Assembly (NCBI GenBank): GCA_021295715.1
Contig: JAGWBV010000008.1
Coordinates: forward strand, 23,997 to 87,996
Length of the DNA: 64,000 bases
Source of the DNA: Candidatus Poribacteria bacterium
GTDB taxonomy: Bacteria; Poribacteria; WGA-4E; WGA-3G
Reading direction: 5' to 3'
Shown here piece by piece: positions 54,244-62,005 of the stretch. The translations under genes were made by a program, and so were the position numbers. Each line of letters opens with the position of its first letter. Position 1 is the first letter of the stretch. The notes beneath the pieces are model-generated. The model worked only from the letters and a program-made list of their open reading frames with translations, made no database searches and had not been told where the DNA came from.

Positions 54244-54320
54244 TGGCTGTCGGCAGTCAACCATCGGCTGTTGGCAAGAAAACCTCTTGGTTTTCGAGAG
54301 CCGAGAACCGAAAGCCGATG
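54244..54320. repeat. Family-2 dispersed repeat downstream of fabG
   Basis: GGCTGTCGGCAGTCAACCAT, CGGCTGTTGGCAAG, and the far arm GAGAACCGAAAGCCGATGAA next to the fabG stop codon. Confidence 0.65.
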
Positions 54321-54322
54321 AA

Positions 54323-55144
54323 TTACATCACCATGCCACCGTCAACCTGAAGCGTTTGGCCGGTGATATAGCGTGCAGCATCCGATGCCAAAAAACAGAC
54401 AGCATCTGCCACATCTTCTGGGTGCCCAAACGCCCGTAACGGAATCAACTCAAGCAGTTGCTGCTGACTCTGTTCGGGTATTTGTGCCGTCATATCTGTC
54501 GTGATAAAGCCGGGAGCAATAGCATTGACCGTGATACCGCGGGCACCGACCTCTTTCGCGGTAGCCTTCGTCAAACCTATAATGCCAGCTTTCGCAGCGG
54601 CATAACTCGCTTGTCCTGCGTTTCCCACGAGTCCGATAACTGACGAAATGTTAATAATTCGTCCACTTTTCTGACGTATCATAGGACGGAGAACTGCCCG
54701 GGTGCAGTACATGGTCCCGGTCAAATTTGTCTGTAATACAGCGTTCCAGTCCTCATCTTTAAGGCGCATGAGCAACATATCACGGGTAATCCCAGCATTG
54801 TTCACAAGAATATCGATTTGTGAAAATTGCGAAATCGACTTTTCAATAAGAGTGTCAACATCCGCCTTTTCGGAGATGTCAGCAGCCATTGAGAACGCGG
54901 TATAGCCCTTTCCCTGCAGCGTATCAGCGATCTGTCCGACTGCTTCAGCGGAACGAGAGCAAAGCACGACATTTGCACCGGCTTTGCAGAGACCACGTGC
55001 AATCGCTGCTCCGATGCCTCGCGACGCACCTGTAACGATTGCGGTTTTACCACTCAGCACATCTGCTTTAAAGGCACTTTGTTCTTCGGAGGTCACGTCA
55101 TCACGATCACCGTGATGGTGTGCCTCCGCAGTTGTTTCACTCAT
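54323..55144 (-). CDS. fabG: 3-oxoacyl-ACP reductase with a repeat-derived N-terminal extension
   Basis: FabG is the NADPH-dependent ketoacyl-ACP reductase. The 273-aa SDR has VTGASRGIGAAIARG, NNAGITRDMLLMRL and the catalytic Ser/Tyr/Lys in ISSVIGLVGNAGQASYAAAKAG. E. coli FabG is 244 aa; here about 28 extra residues precede the fold. Residues 6-19 (AEAHHHGDRDDVTS) are encoded by the 40-bp palindrome at 55088-55127. It begins 3 nt after fabD; GGAAGTGG lies just upstream of the ATG. Confidence 0.95.
   Translation of the reverse strand: MSETTAEAHHHGDRDDVTSEEQSAFKADVLSGKTAIVTGASRGIGAAIARGLCKAGANVVLCSRSAEAVGQIADTLQGKGYTAFSMAADISEKADVDTLIEKSISQFSQIDILVNNAGITRDMLLMRLKDEDWNAVLQTNLTGTMYCTRAVLRPMIRQKSGRIINISSVIGLVGNAGQASYAAAKAGIIGLTKATAKEVGARGITVNAIAPGFITTDMTAQIPEQSQQQLLELIPLRAFGHPEDVADAVCFLASDAARYITGQTLQVDGGMVM
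55088..55127. repeat. 40-bp palindromic repeat, copy C (inside fabG)
   Basis: It begins GGAGGTCACGTCATCACGAT and closes with the near reverse complement ending GTGCCTCC. It matches copy B in pdxA at most positions and is read in frame as part of FabG. Confidence 0.85.
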
Positions 55145-55147
55145 TTT

Positions 55148-56092
55148 TTATTTACCACTTCCATGTTCATCTGTTAGCAGAGATAACGTTTCAATATCTT
55201 CAACGTTCACAGCACTACTTTCTGGCAAGGTCCGCTTCACCAAACCGGACAAAACTTTGCTGGGTCCAACCTCTACAAAATGCGTAATGCCGGTTTTCTC
55301 AAGAGTCTGCAGTGTTTTTTCCCATTGGACGGGTCGTGTTATCTGTTGAAATAGAAGATGTCTAATATCATCTGCATCTGCGGCGAACTCGCCCGTTACA
55401 TTCATCACAATATCGGCTTGCGGGGACTGCATTGTCACCGATTCGAGTGGTGATGCGAATTTCTGTTGCGCGGGTGCCATGAGTGGCGAATGAAACGCCC
55501 CACTGACCGGCAACGGACGACACCGCCTCGCACCAATTTCGGCTTTTGCAAGTTCGAGGACGTGGTTGACTGCTTCGACTTCTCCAGAGATTACCAGTTG
55601 TCCAGGGCAGTTGTAATTGGCGATGTTCACAACACCTTCAGCCATGTCACAAAGTTCTTGCAGCCGCTCCGTTTCCATTCCGAGGATCGCCGCCATCGTG
55701 CCCTGCTGTGTCCTCCCAGCTTCCGCCATGAAACTCGCTCGTGCGTGTACCAAGCGCAGCGCATCTTCAAAGCCGATCACCCCTGCCGCCACGAGTGCGG
55801 AATACTCTCCCAAACTGTGTCCAGCGACCGCTCTCGGCACGATACCGCATTCCTTTAGAACTTGCAACGTTGCCACGCTACAGGTTAGAATCGCCAGTTG
55901 TGTGTTTTCAGTCTGCTTTAAGTCTGCTTCTGGTCCCTCAAAACAGAGTTGTCGCAACTCCCGTCCGAGGACTGCATCTGCCTCCTGAAAAACAGCATCG
56001 GCGGCTGGGTAAGTCTGTGCCAGTTCTGCACCCATGCCTACCTGTTGTGAACCTTGTCCCGGAAAAATGAATGCCAAATAGTTATCAGTCAT
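55148..56092 (-). CDS. fabD: Malonyl-CoA:ACP transacylase
   Basis: FabD loads malonyl groups onto ACP. The 314-aa protein has IFPGQGSQQVGMG, the nucleophile Ser93 in AGHSLGEYSALVAAG, and SGAFHSPLM. The first codons (MTDNY) and the start ATG lie within a family-2 repeat (tandem GATAACTGATGACTGATAAC), and no Shine-Dalgarno is visible. Alternative starts further downstream would delete the conserved IFPGQG strand, so this start is probably real. Confidence 0.95.
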   Translation of the reverse strand: MTDNYLAFIFPGQGSQQVGMGAELAQTYPAADAVFQEADAVLGRELRQLCFEGPEADLKQTENTQLAILTCSVATLQVLKECGIVPRAVAGHSLGEYSALVAAGVIGFEDALRLVHARASFMAEAGRTQQGTMAAILGMETERLQELCDMAEGVVNIANYNCPGQLVISGEVEAVNHVLELAKAEIGARRCRPLPVSGAFHSPLMAPAQQKFASPLESVTMQSPQADIVMNVTGEFAADADDIRHLLFQQITRPVQWEKTLQTLEKTGITHFVEVGPSKVLSGLVKRTLPESSAVNVEDIETLSLLTDEHGSGK

Positions 56093-56130
56093 CAGTTATC
56101 AGTTGTCGATAGAAGAGAGGTAGATTGCAT
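56079..56130. repeat. Family-2 repeat containing the fabD start codon
   Basis: TAGTTATCAGTCATCAGTTA, then TCAGTTGTCGATAGAAGAGAGG. Only the left arm is clear; the AT-rich sequence beyond 56130 does not continue the pattern. Confidence 0.7.
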
Positions 56131-56139
56131 AAAAACCAT

Positions 56140-56383
56140 TGTGTAGGACCTATACAAATCTCACAAATCTGATAAAATGTATTGAAATCTATACAAATCT
56201 AAAAGAAGTGTTTGACTTGCCTCTCAACGAGGTCTGACACGGACTCCACAGGCGTTTTACGCCTCCTCGCAACTCGTGGCGACGGTATTAAGGTTAGAAA
56301 AATCTAAACTACGTCACTACGTTTATTGTGGTGGGGCGGGGTAGAATGTACCCCTAAGGTTTTCCCACCGACGTAGTCCACTC
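56140..56383 (-). ncRNA. Long structured leader upstream of fabD, possible IS200/IS605 remnant
   Basis: The 440-nt fabH-fabD gap holds GC-rich sequence predicted to fold into several hairpins on the minus strand: GGGGTA-CATTC-TACCCC, GGCGT-AAA-ACGCC and CCTC-GTTGA-GAGG. One frame reads KTPVESVSDLVERQVK, reminiscent of TnpB C-terminal tails. Direct repeats TGTAAATGTGACTATAT occur at about 56431-56466. It is either a cis-regulatory leader or a decayed insertion sequence; I cannot decide. Confidence 0.35.
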
Positions 56384-56412
56384 ATTATACTATATCTTTC
56401 ACCAGAAGCCAA
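56384..56412 (-). promoter_or_regulatory. Sigma70-type promoter for the fabD leader
   Basis: On the minus strand TTGGCT (56412-56407), a 17-nt spacer and TATAAT (56389-56384). Transcription would start about 285 nt before the fabD start codon. Confidence 0.6.
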
Positions 56413-56533
56413 ATAAAATATCTATAGATTTATGTAAATGTGACTATATATGTAAATGTGACTATATTTGTATAGATTTTTGGCTACTGCAACTTACCCC
56501 TTTAACTGACTACCGAAGACTAAAAACTGAAAA

Positions 56534-57529
56534 CTATAATTGTAGGAGCGTGCTTCCCCATGTCAAACCTGCGCCAAAAGTCACAAACAGAAGTAGATCG
56601 CCTGGCTTCGCGCGGCCTTCACGAATTGCCTCATCTAATGCGATGATTATTGTTGCTGCGGAGGTATTGCCGTATTTATCAACGTTGATATAGACTTTCT
56701 CTCGCGGCATGCCGAGTCTGTCGCCAACTGCCTCAATGATGCGTAGATTCGCTTGATGTGGGATTAACAAATCAACATCCTCAATGCTAACGTTTGCCTG
56801 ACGGAGCACACGTTGCGCAGCCTCCGGCATAAGGCGAACACCCAATTTGAAGACTTCTCGTCCGTTCATCTGAAGTTTGTCTAACTTCTGGTCGATGGCT
56901 TCTTGAGTGACCGGCATCCTGGAACCACCCGCAGGAATACCGAGGAGGTCAATATCGGCGTAATCTCCATCCGATCCGATATAAGATGCGAGGATACCTT
57001 TCGGTTCATCTGTAGCTTGAACAACAGCGGCACCTGCTCCATCTCCAAAGAGAACGCATGTACCTCTATCGTTCCAATCAACAATTTTGTTAAAAATTTC
57101 GCCACCGATGACAAGAATCGTGTTGTATCGTCCGGATCTAATCATGCCATCAGCCAAATCCAGCCCGTAAAGGAAGCCAGCGCACGCAGCAGATACATCC
57201 ATTGCGGCAGCGTTTTTTGCACCGATACCCTTCTGAACATAGCACGCTGTTGAGGGAAAAAACCGATCAGGTGTCACAGTCGCGACGAGAATCATCTCAA
57301 TATCAAGAGGATCAATATGCGCGTTTTTGATAGCCCATCGTGCCGCATGTACACAAAGATCAGAGGTTGCTACATCGTCTTCAGCGATGCGTCTCTCAGC
57401 GATCCCTGTCCGTTGGAGAATCCATTCATCGCTGGTATTAACCATTTTCTCAAGGTCAAAATTAGTAACAACCCGGTCAGGGAGGTAGGATCCTGTCCCT
57501 GTGATAGTTGCATGTCGAAGTTGCGTCAT
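56534..57529 (-). CDS. fabH: Beta-ketoacyl-ACP synthase III
   Basis: FabH starts fatty-acid synthesis from acetyl-CoA and malonyl-ACP. The 331-aa protein has the catalytic Cys116 (DVSAACAGFLYGL), His in LLIPHQANLRII and Asn in DKYGNTSAATI. The start follows a family-1 element (ACCGCAAGGAATAATAAAAA), which provides the ribosome binding site. Confidence 0.96.
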   Translation of the reverse strand: MTQLRHATITGTGSYLPDRVVTNFDLEKMVNTSDEWILQRTGIAERRIAEDDVATSDLCVHAARWAIKNAHIDPLDIEMILVATVTPDRFFPSTACYVQKGIGAKNAAAMDVSAACAGFLYGLDLADGMIRSGRYNTILVIGGEIFNKIVDWNDRGTCVLFGDGAGAAVVQATDEPKGILASYIGSDGDYADIDLLGIPAGGSRMPVTQEAIDQKLDKLQMNGREVFKLGVRLMPEAAQRVLRQANVSIEDVDLLIPHQANLRIIEAVGDRLGMPREKVYINVDKYGNTSAATIIIALDEAIREGRAKPGDLLLFVTFGAGLTWGSTLLQL

Positions 57530-57600
57530 TTTTTTATTATTCCTTGCGGTTCGGTCAGGTGGATTCGGTGGTTAACGTTAATCGACGTATATCTGAAGAA
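57530..57600 (-). repeat. Family-1 RBS-bearing element in front of fabH
   Basis: On the minus strand it ends AATCCACCTGACCGAACCGC and AAGGAATAATAAAAAA before the ATG. The rest of the 308-nt fabH-rpmF gap (57601-57837) shows only a short copy-like end (GATAAATTAAAAA at about 57818) and no gene. Confidence 0.75.
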
Positions 57601-57837
57601 AAACCCCACGGAATGCCACATGTACAAATGTAATACGAGGAATGGATTTCGTCTATCCCCAGACTAAATCTCGTGTTGATTCGCAAAAATCCCTCTGCTT
57701 CGCTTACGGGCTACAATTACCGATAAAACCGCACCCTCTAACAGATGATACTACAAGTTTCCGTCACAACATCACCAAGAACCTGCGCGTAATGGAATGG
57801 AGCGCAGCCGAGGAGCCGATAAATTAAAAACCTTTAT

Positions 57838-58023
57838 CTATGCTTCATCCGCAGATTTTAATACGGGGCGTCCATTGTAATGCCCACATTCCGAACAGAC
57901 TCGGTGAGAGATAATCGTCTCCCCGCAGTATGAACAGACACTCGTGGATTTATCGTGGAGCGCGTTATGGCTCCGCCGCATTCTTTTTTTCGATTTTGAC
58001 GTTCTCCGTTTTGGATGCGCCAT
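57838..58023 (-). CDS. rpmF: Ribosomal protein L32
   Basis: This 61-aa basic protein starts MAHPKRRTSKSKKRMRRSHN. It has the zinc-type L32 cysteines Cys30/33 and Cys43/46 (VCSYCGE, VCSECGHYNGR). It follows yceD and precedes fabH, the usual yceD-rpmF-fab arrangement. Confidence 0.97.
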   Translation of the reverse strand: MAHPKRRTSKSKKRMRRSHNALHDKSTSVCSYCGETIISHRVCSECGHYNGRPVLKSADEA

Positions 58024-58083
58024 GGTTTATCTCCTTTGTTTCACAAAATCACGATTCGAGAATCACGCTTATAATTCAAGTAT

Positions 58084-58671
58084 TTATTTTGATTTCAACC
58101 GTTTTTCAGTATTTTTGAGAGAACCGACTTCAGAAAACGCGCTTGCAAGTTGCGCACTCAGGGAATTAGAAGCGGGGACTGATGTCTCATCCGTTATTTC
58201 ACAAGAACACTCCATCGTGTTGAGATCCGTTCCACATTCTGGGCATAAACCTTTGCACGCTTCGGAACAAAGCGACCATGTCGGCACTTCAAGAATAAGT
58301 GCCCGCCGGACATCTTCTGAAATATCTAAAGTTTCCCCGTCATAGTATCGTTCATCATCTTCATCCGATTCTGACGATACATTACCAATCGTAAACAACA
58401 AGTCAAGTGTTGTTGTTATGTCCATCTCAAAGGGGTTGATACAGCGTCGACACTCCACCAAAATAGTCGTATCAACCTCGGTCGTCACATAGATATTGTC
58501 GCCACCTTGACGAAAGAGCTTGACGCTGCATGACAACGGCTTAATAAATTTTGTTTCCTCGTAAGTCAAACCGAGGGACTCGGACAGGACAAGTGCCTCG
58601 TATTCTTTGAAGTTCTCGTGTCGAAGGTCTCTCACATTGAACGCTAAAGTATCTTTTACGCCGTCCTTCAT
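58084..58671 (-). CDS. yceD: YceD/DUF177 family protein (23S rRNA accumulation)
   Basis: The frame opens at a TTG (58677) with an ATG two codons later (58671). I chose the ATG, although GAGG is spaced 11 nt from it. The roughly 195-aa protein has the DUF177 pattern VECRRCINPFEMDITTTL and a C-terminal cysteine cluster (CSEACKGLCPECGTDLN). Homologues are needed for 23S rRNA accumulation in plants and E. coli. It is the standard partner of rpmF. Confidence 0.88.
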   Translation of the reverse strand: MKDGVKDTLAFNVRDLRHENFKEYEALVLSESLGLTYEETKFIKPLSCSVKLFRQGGDNIYVTTEVDTTILVECRRCINPFEMDITTTLDLLFTIGNVSSESDEDDERYYDGETLDISEDVRRALILEVPTWSLCSEACKGLCPECGTDLNTMECSCEITDETSVPASNSLSAQLASAFSEVGSLKNTEKRLKSK

Positions 58672-58789
58672 ATTCAATTTTACCTCAAGAACCTGTTAGA
58701 CCCTGTCTTCAAATTTACTTTGTGCGATGATCAAACAGCAAAGGTGAGTGAGACGCGTTTGCGGTTCTATATTTTAAATCTCAATAAAC

Positions 58790-60112
58790 TTAAAAATCGA
58801 CTTCTTCCTCGATTCTAATAAGCTGTGCTTCGTCCTTTACGTCTTCAAGTGTGTAAATCTGCGCGAGCGCGGCTTTCATATTCTTCTCTTGTGCCTTGTG
58901 TGTCAACATAACCAGTGACACAGTCTCCATACCGTGCGGATCCTTTTGGATGACAGAGGCGATGCTAATCTGCCAGTTCCCTAAAATCGTCCCGATTTTT
59001 GCGAGAACACCGGGTCGGTCAGCAACCACAAAACGAATGTAATACCGCGTCTCAATATCGTCAATAGGACATACACCAACTTCCGCCTGTGACCCTGCAA
59101 GCCATGCGCGTGAAATCGGAGTGCTTACGCCTTGCTGCACAGATTTCGCGGCATCAATGATGTCAGCGACAACAGCACTCGCCGTTGGCATCTCGCCAGC
59201 ACCCTGTCCATAAAAGAGGGTCGGACCGACCGCATCACCGATAACACAAACTGCGTTGAATGCACCACCAACGTTCGCCAACAAACTCCGCTCTGGCACG
59301 AGTGTCGGATGCACACGTGCTTCCACACGATTTCCGTCGGCGAGTTTCGCGATTGCGAGGAGCTTAATAACGTAGCCGAGTTCGCGAGCATATTGAATCT
59401 CTTTCTGAGTGATGCTTGTAATACCTTCAACATGGAATTGCGATAGTGAAATATTACTCCGATAGGCGAGAGCAATCAGGAGAATGAGTTTTTGTGCGGC
59501 GTCAATTCCTTCAACGTCAAGGGTTGGATCGGCTTCAGCGTATCCCATGTCCTGCGCGACTTTGAGCACATCCGAAAAATCGACAGCACGCTCATGCATT
59601 TCGGTCAAAATGTAGTTACACGTCCCGTTCACAATACCGTAAAGGGAGTGGATCTGGTTGCCAGCGAAACTCTCTTGTAGGGTTTTGATGATCGGAATGC
59701 CGCCTGCCGTGCTTGCCTCAAAATTGAGACTGACTTGGTATTCTGAAGCCAGTTGGAACAACTCACCCCCATGCTCTGCAAGAAGGGCTTTGTTTGCTGT
59801 GACGACGTGTTTACCATTTTGGATCGCGCGTCTAATAAGGGAGTGTGCTGTTGTGACACCGCCGATAAGTTCAACAACAATATCAATATCTGGATTGTCA
59901 ACAACTTCCGCGGGGTCAGTTGTTAAACAATCCACAGGAAGTTCAACGCCTTGCCGCGTCGCAGGTAACGTCCGTTTTACTATTTTTTTTAGGCATAATT
60001 CGGCGCCACTATTCTTGGCGATGAGAGAATTCTGATTCATCAGGATTTTGGAAACGCCTGTGCCGACAGTCCCCCACCCTAAAATGCCAACATTAATACA
60101 CGACTTGTCCAC
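58790..60112 (-). CDS. hom: Homoserine dehydrogenase
   Basis: Hom reduces aspartate semialdehyde for threonine and methionine synthesis. The 440-aa protein starts with GTG ([21 protein letters not shown]), with AAGGAGG 11 nt upstream. Motifs are [37 protein letters not shown] and [22 protein letters not shown]-terminal ACT domain (about 350-430, [18 protein letters not shown]) suggests allosteric control. It is a stand-alone enzyme without an aspartokinase domain. Confidence 0.96.
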   Translation of the reverse strand: MDKSCINVGILGWGTVGTGVSKILMNQNSLIAKNSGAELCLKKIVKRTLPATRQGVELPVDCLTTDPAEVVDNPDIDIVVELIGGVTTAHSLIRRAIQNGKHVVTANKALLAEHGGELFQLASEYQVSLNFEASTAGGIPIIKTLQESFAGNQIHSLYGIVNGTCNYILTEMHERAVDFSDVLKVAQDMGYAEADPTLDVEGIDAAQKLILLIALAYRSNISLSQFHVEGITSITQKEIQYARELGYVIKLLAIAKLADGNRVEARVHPTLVPERSLLANVGGAFNAVCVIGDAVGPTLFYGQGAGEMPTASAVVADIIDAAKSVQQGVSTPISRAWLAGSQAEVGVCPIDDIETRYYIRFVVADRPGVLAKIGTILGNWQISIASVIQKDPHGMETVSLVMLTHKAQEKNMKAALAQIYTLEDVKDEAQLIRIEEEVDF

Positions 60113-60187
60113 TACTGCAAATCCCTCCTTTCTTTGTTATTTATCGCGCGATACACCACTTATAAAACGATATTATATATTGAGAGA

Positions 60188-60261
60188 TCGGGGCGACTGG
60201 ATTCGAACCAGCGACCTCTTGAACCCCATTCAAGCGCGCTTCCGGGCTGCGCCACGCCCCG
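60188..60261 (-). tRNA. tRNA-Pro (anticodon GGG)
   Basis: On the minus strand the acceptor CGGGGCG/CGCCCCG pairs fully with the Pro-typical C1:G72 and A73. The anticodon stem CTTGA/TCAAG encloses ATGGGGT (GGG). It is intact and no CCA is encoded. Confidence 0.92.
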
Positions 60262-60282
60262 CAATTATAGCATCAAATCTTA

Positions 60283-60312
60283 ATTGTATCACAAGTCACG
60301 GTATAATGTCAA
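60283..60312 (-). promoter_or_regulatory. Promoter of tRNA-Pro(GGG)
   Basis: On the minus strand TTGACA (60312-60307), an 18-nt spacer and TACAAT (60288-60283), about 22 nt before the tRNA. Confidence 0.7.
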
Positions 60313-60535
60313 AAAAAATTGAGCGTTGTCCGAGATTCGCATCTGTATGCGACACATCAATTGATTCCTTATTATAGAACTGAAAAGGTCTTCCATTCGA
60401 CTACCTGAGTTATGGTATTCAATTAATCCGCTCTCAATTTTTCGTTTAAAATATAAGGCAAGATCTCCGTATATCACTGTGATGATAGAATCAATACGAA
60501 GACTTGCCCTCCATTAGATTAAAAACGCAATACGT

Positions 60536-61336
60536 TTAGGCAAAACCCATTTCTTTGAGATTTCTGAGACTGATGCCCAAACTTTCAAACGGATCGCGCT
60601 CGTAGCAGGTGTCCTGTTCGATAATATACCATTCAACCTCTGCATAAATACAAGCGTTGAGAACAGCATCCCAATTAAGATTGCCTTCACCGATTTCCGC
60701 GAAGCGTTGTGTAGAACCTTGCATCGCCATATCCTTGAGATGGATGATGTCGGCGCGTCCTTTTAACTGGCGAATCCACGCGGCTGGGTCGCCACCACCG
60801 TGCTGAATCCAGTAGGTATCCAGTTCACTCTTGAAGTAATTCGGATTGCTTTCCGCATACAGAATCTCTAACCCAGTGCGCCCGTTATGGCGTTCCAATT
60901 CAAAACTGTGGTTATGATAGGAAAAAGTCAAGCCTCCTTCAGCAAGGCGAGCTGCGACTTCCGATGCCTCTCTCGCAAATCTGGCATATCCTTCTGCGGT
61001 TCGGTATTCGCCGGGAAGTCCGCCGATCGCGGCATGTTTGCAGCCCCACAATTGATGTTCATCAATAACAGATTGTGGTTCGTCCCGCATCCGTTCGTAA
61101 CTTGTATGTGTCGCGATGATGCTGATCCCCTCACCATCAACGATGTTTTTCAGTGTGGCAGGTTCAATGGGACCAAGTGCGGAACATTGCACCGCCTCGT
61201 ATCCGAGCTGACGCACCTTTTTTATCGTTTCGACGATGTCGGCTTCAGTTTTGGTAAATTCCCGAACAGTGTAAAGTTGTGCTGCGATCTGCTTCGCAGA
61301 CAGTGATGAATGCCCTTGGGCGTTTTGTGTTGCCAT
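60536..61336 (-). CDS. Xylose-isomerase-like TIM-barrel sugar phosphate isomerase/epimerase
   Basis: This 266-aa protein belongs to the AP endonuclease 2/xylose isomerase-like TIM-barrel family: AAQLYTVREF at the first strand, GYEAVQCSALG, TFSYHNHSFELER and SELDTYWIQHGGGDP. The H-N-H and E/D residues are candidate metal ligands. AAGGAG lies 5 nt before the ATG. Substrate is unknown; relatives act in inositol or sugar catabolism. Confidence 0.85.
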   Translation of the reverse strand: MATQNAQGHSSLSAKQIAAQLYTVREFTKTEADIVETIKKVRQLGYEAVQCSALGPIEPATLKNIVDGEGISIIATHTSYERMRDEPQSVIDEHQLWGCKHAAIGGLPGEYRTAEGYARFAREASEVAARLAEGGLTFSYHNHSFELERHNGRTGLEILYAESNPNYFKSELDTYWIQHGGGDPAAWIRQLKGRADIIHLKDMAMQGSTQRFAEIGEGNLNWDAVLNACIYAEVEWYIIEQDTCYERDPFESLGISLRNLKEMGFA

Positions 61337-61480
61337 AATTTCTCCTTCTATCTGACATATTCTATTTCTGGTAGTATACCAAAAAGGAACTTGACCGTCA
61401 AATTAATGCTAAAAACTCACAACCGATACCTTAAAAAACATTTGCAGATAAAAAACAGTTTTGATAAACTTTTATATATC

Positions 61481-61828
61481 ATGAATTCTTTTTTCTTCGG
61501 CGGTAACAAACCAGGCTCCTTTCGGCTTTTCCGCCTACTCCTTCATTTCCCAAATTTTGTCAAACTGGCATGGCGACTGTTTGTCGATGAACGTGTCCCT
61601 GTCCATCGGAAAGCGATTCTCATCCTTGCCGAATTATTGGCAGTTGTGTTCGCTGTCGCCTATTTGGTGAATCCGCTTGATTTCGATTTTATCCCTATCT
61701 TTGGTAGGGTTGACGATCTTCTCATTGGGGCGTTTGTGATTCTTGTGCCGAGTGCGTGGCTGTTTATTCGGCTATGTCCTGAACCTATCGTTCGTGAACA
61801 TGTAGAACGGATTTCACATGGGAAATGA
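61481..61828 (+). CDS. DUF1232 (YkvA-like) membrane protein
   Basis: The frame is open from 61310, but I place the start at the ATG at 61481, giving 115 aa. DUF1232 features are visible: a first basic segment, ERVPVHRKAILILAELLAVVFAVAYLVNPLDFDFIPIFG and a DDLLIGAFVILVPSAWLF helix. This is shown only as family markers; function is unknown. The ribosome binding site is poor, so the start is uncertain. Confidence 0.7.
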   Translation: MNSFFFGGNKPGSFRLFRLLLHFPNFVKLAWRLFVDERVPVHRKAILILAELLAVVFAVAYLVNPLDFDFIPIFGRVDDLLIGAFVILVPSAWLFIRLCPEPIVREHVERISHGK

Positions 61829-62005
61829 ATAGGACTTGCTCGACACACCCTATTTTTCCAACACATCACATTTTTTCCTAACTTTTTTGCAACTTTATTA
61901 TCTAATAGGTGTGTCTTTAGGACGTAGCACACAAAATGAAAAATAATGGTTCGGACCGCCTCCAGGATCGGACCTAACACTCAATTATATAGGAGGTTTT
62001 ACATT

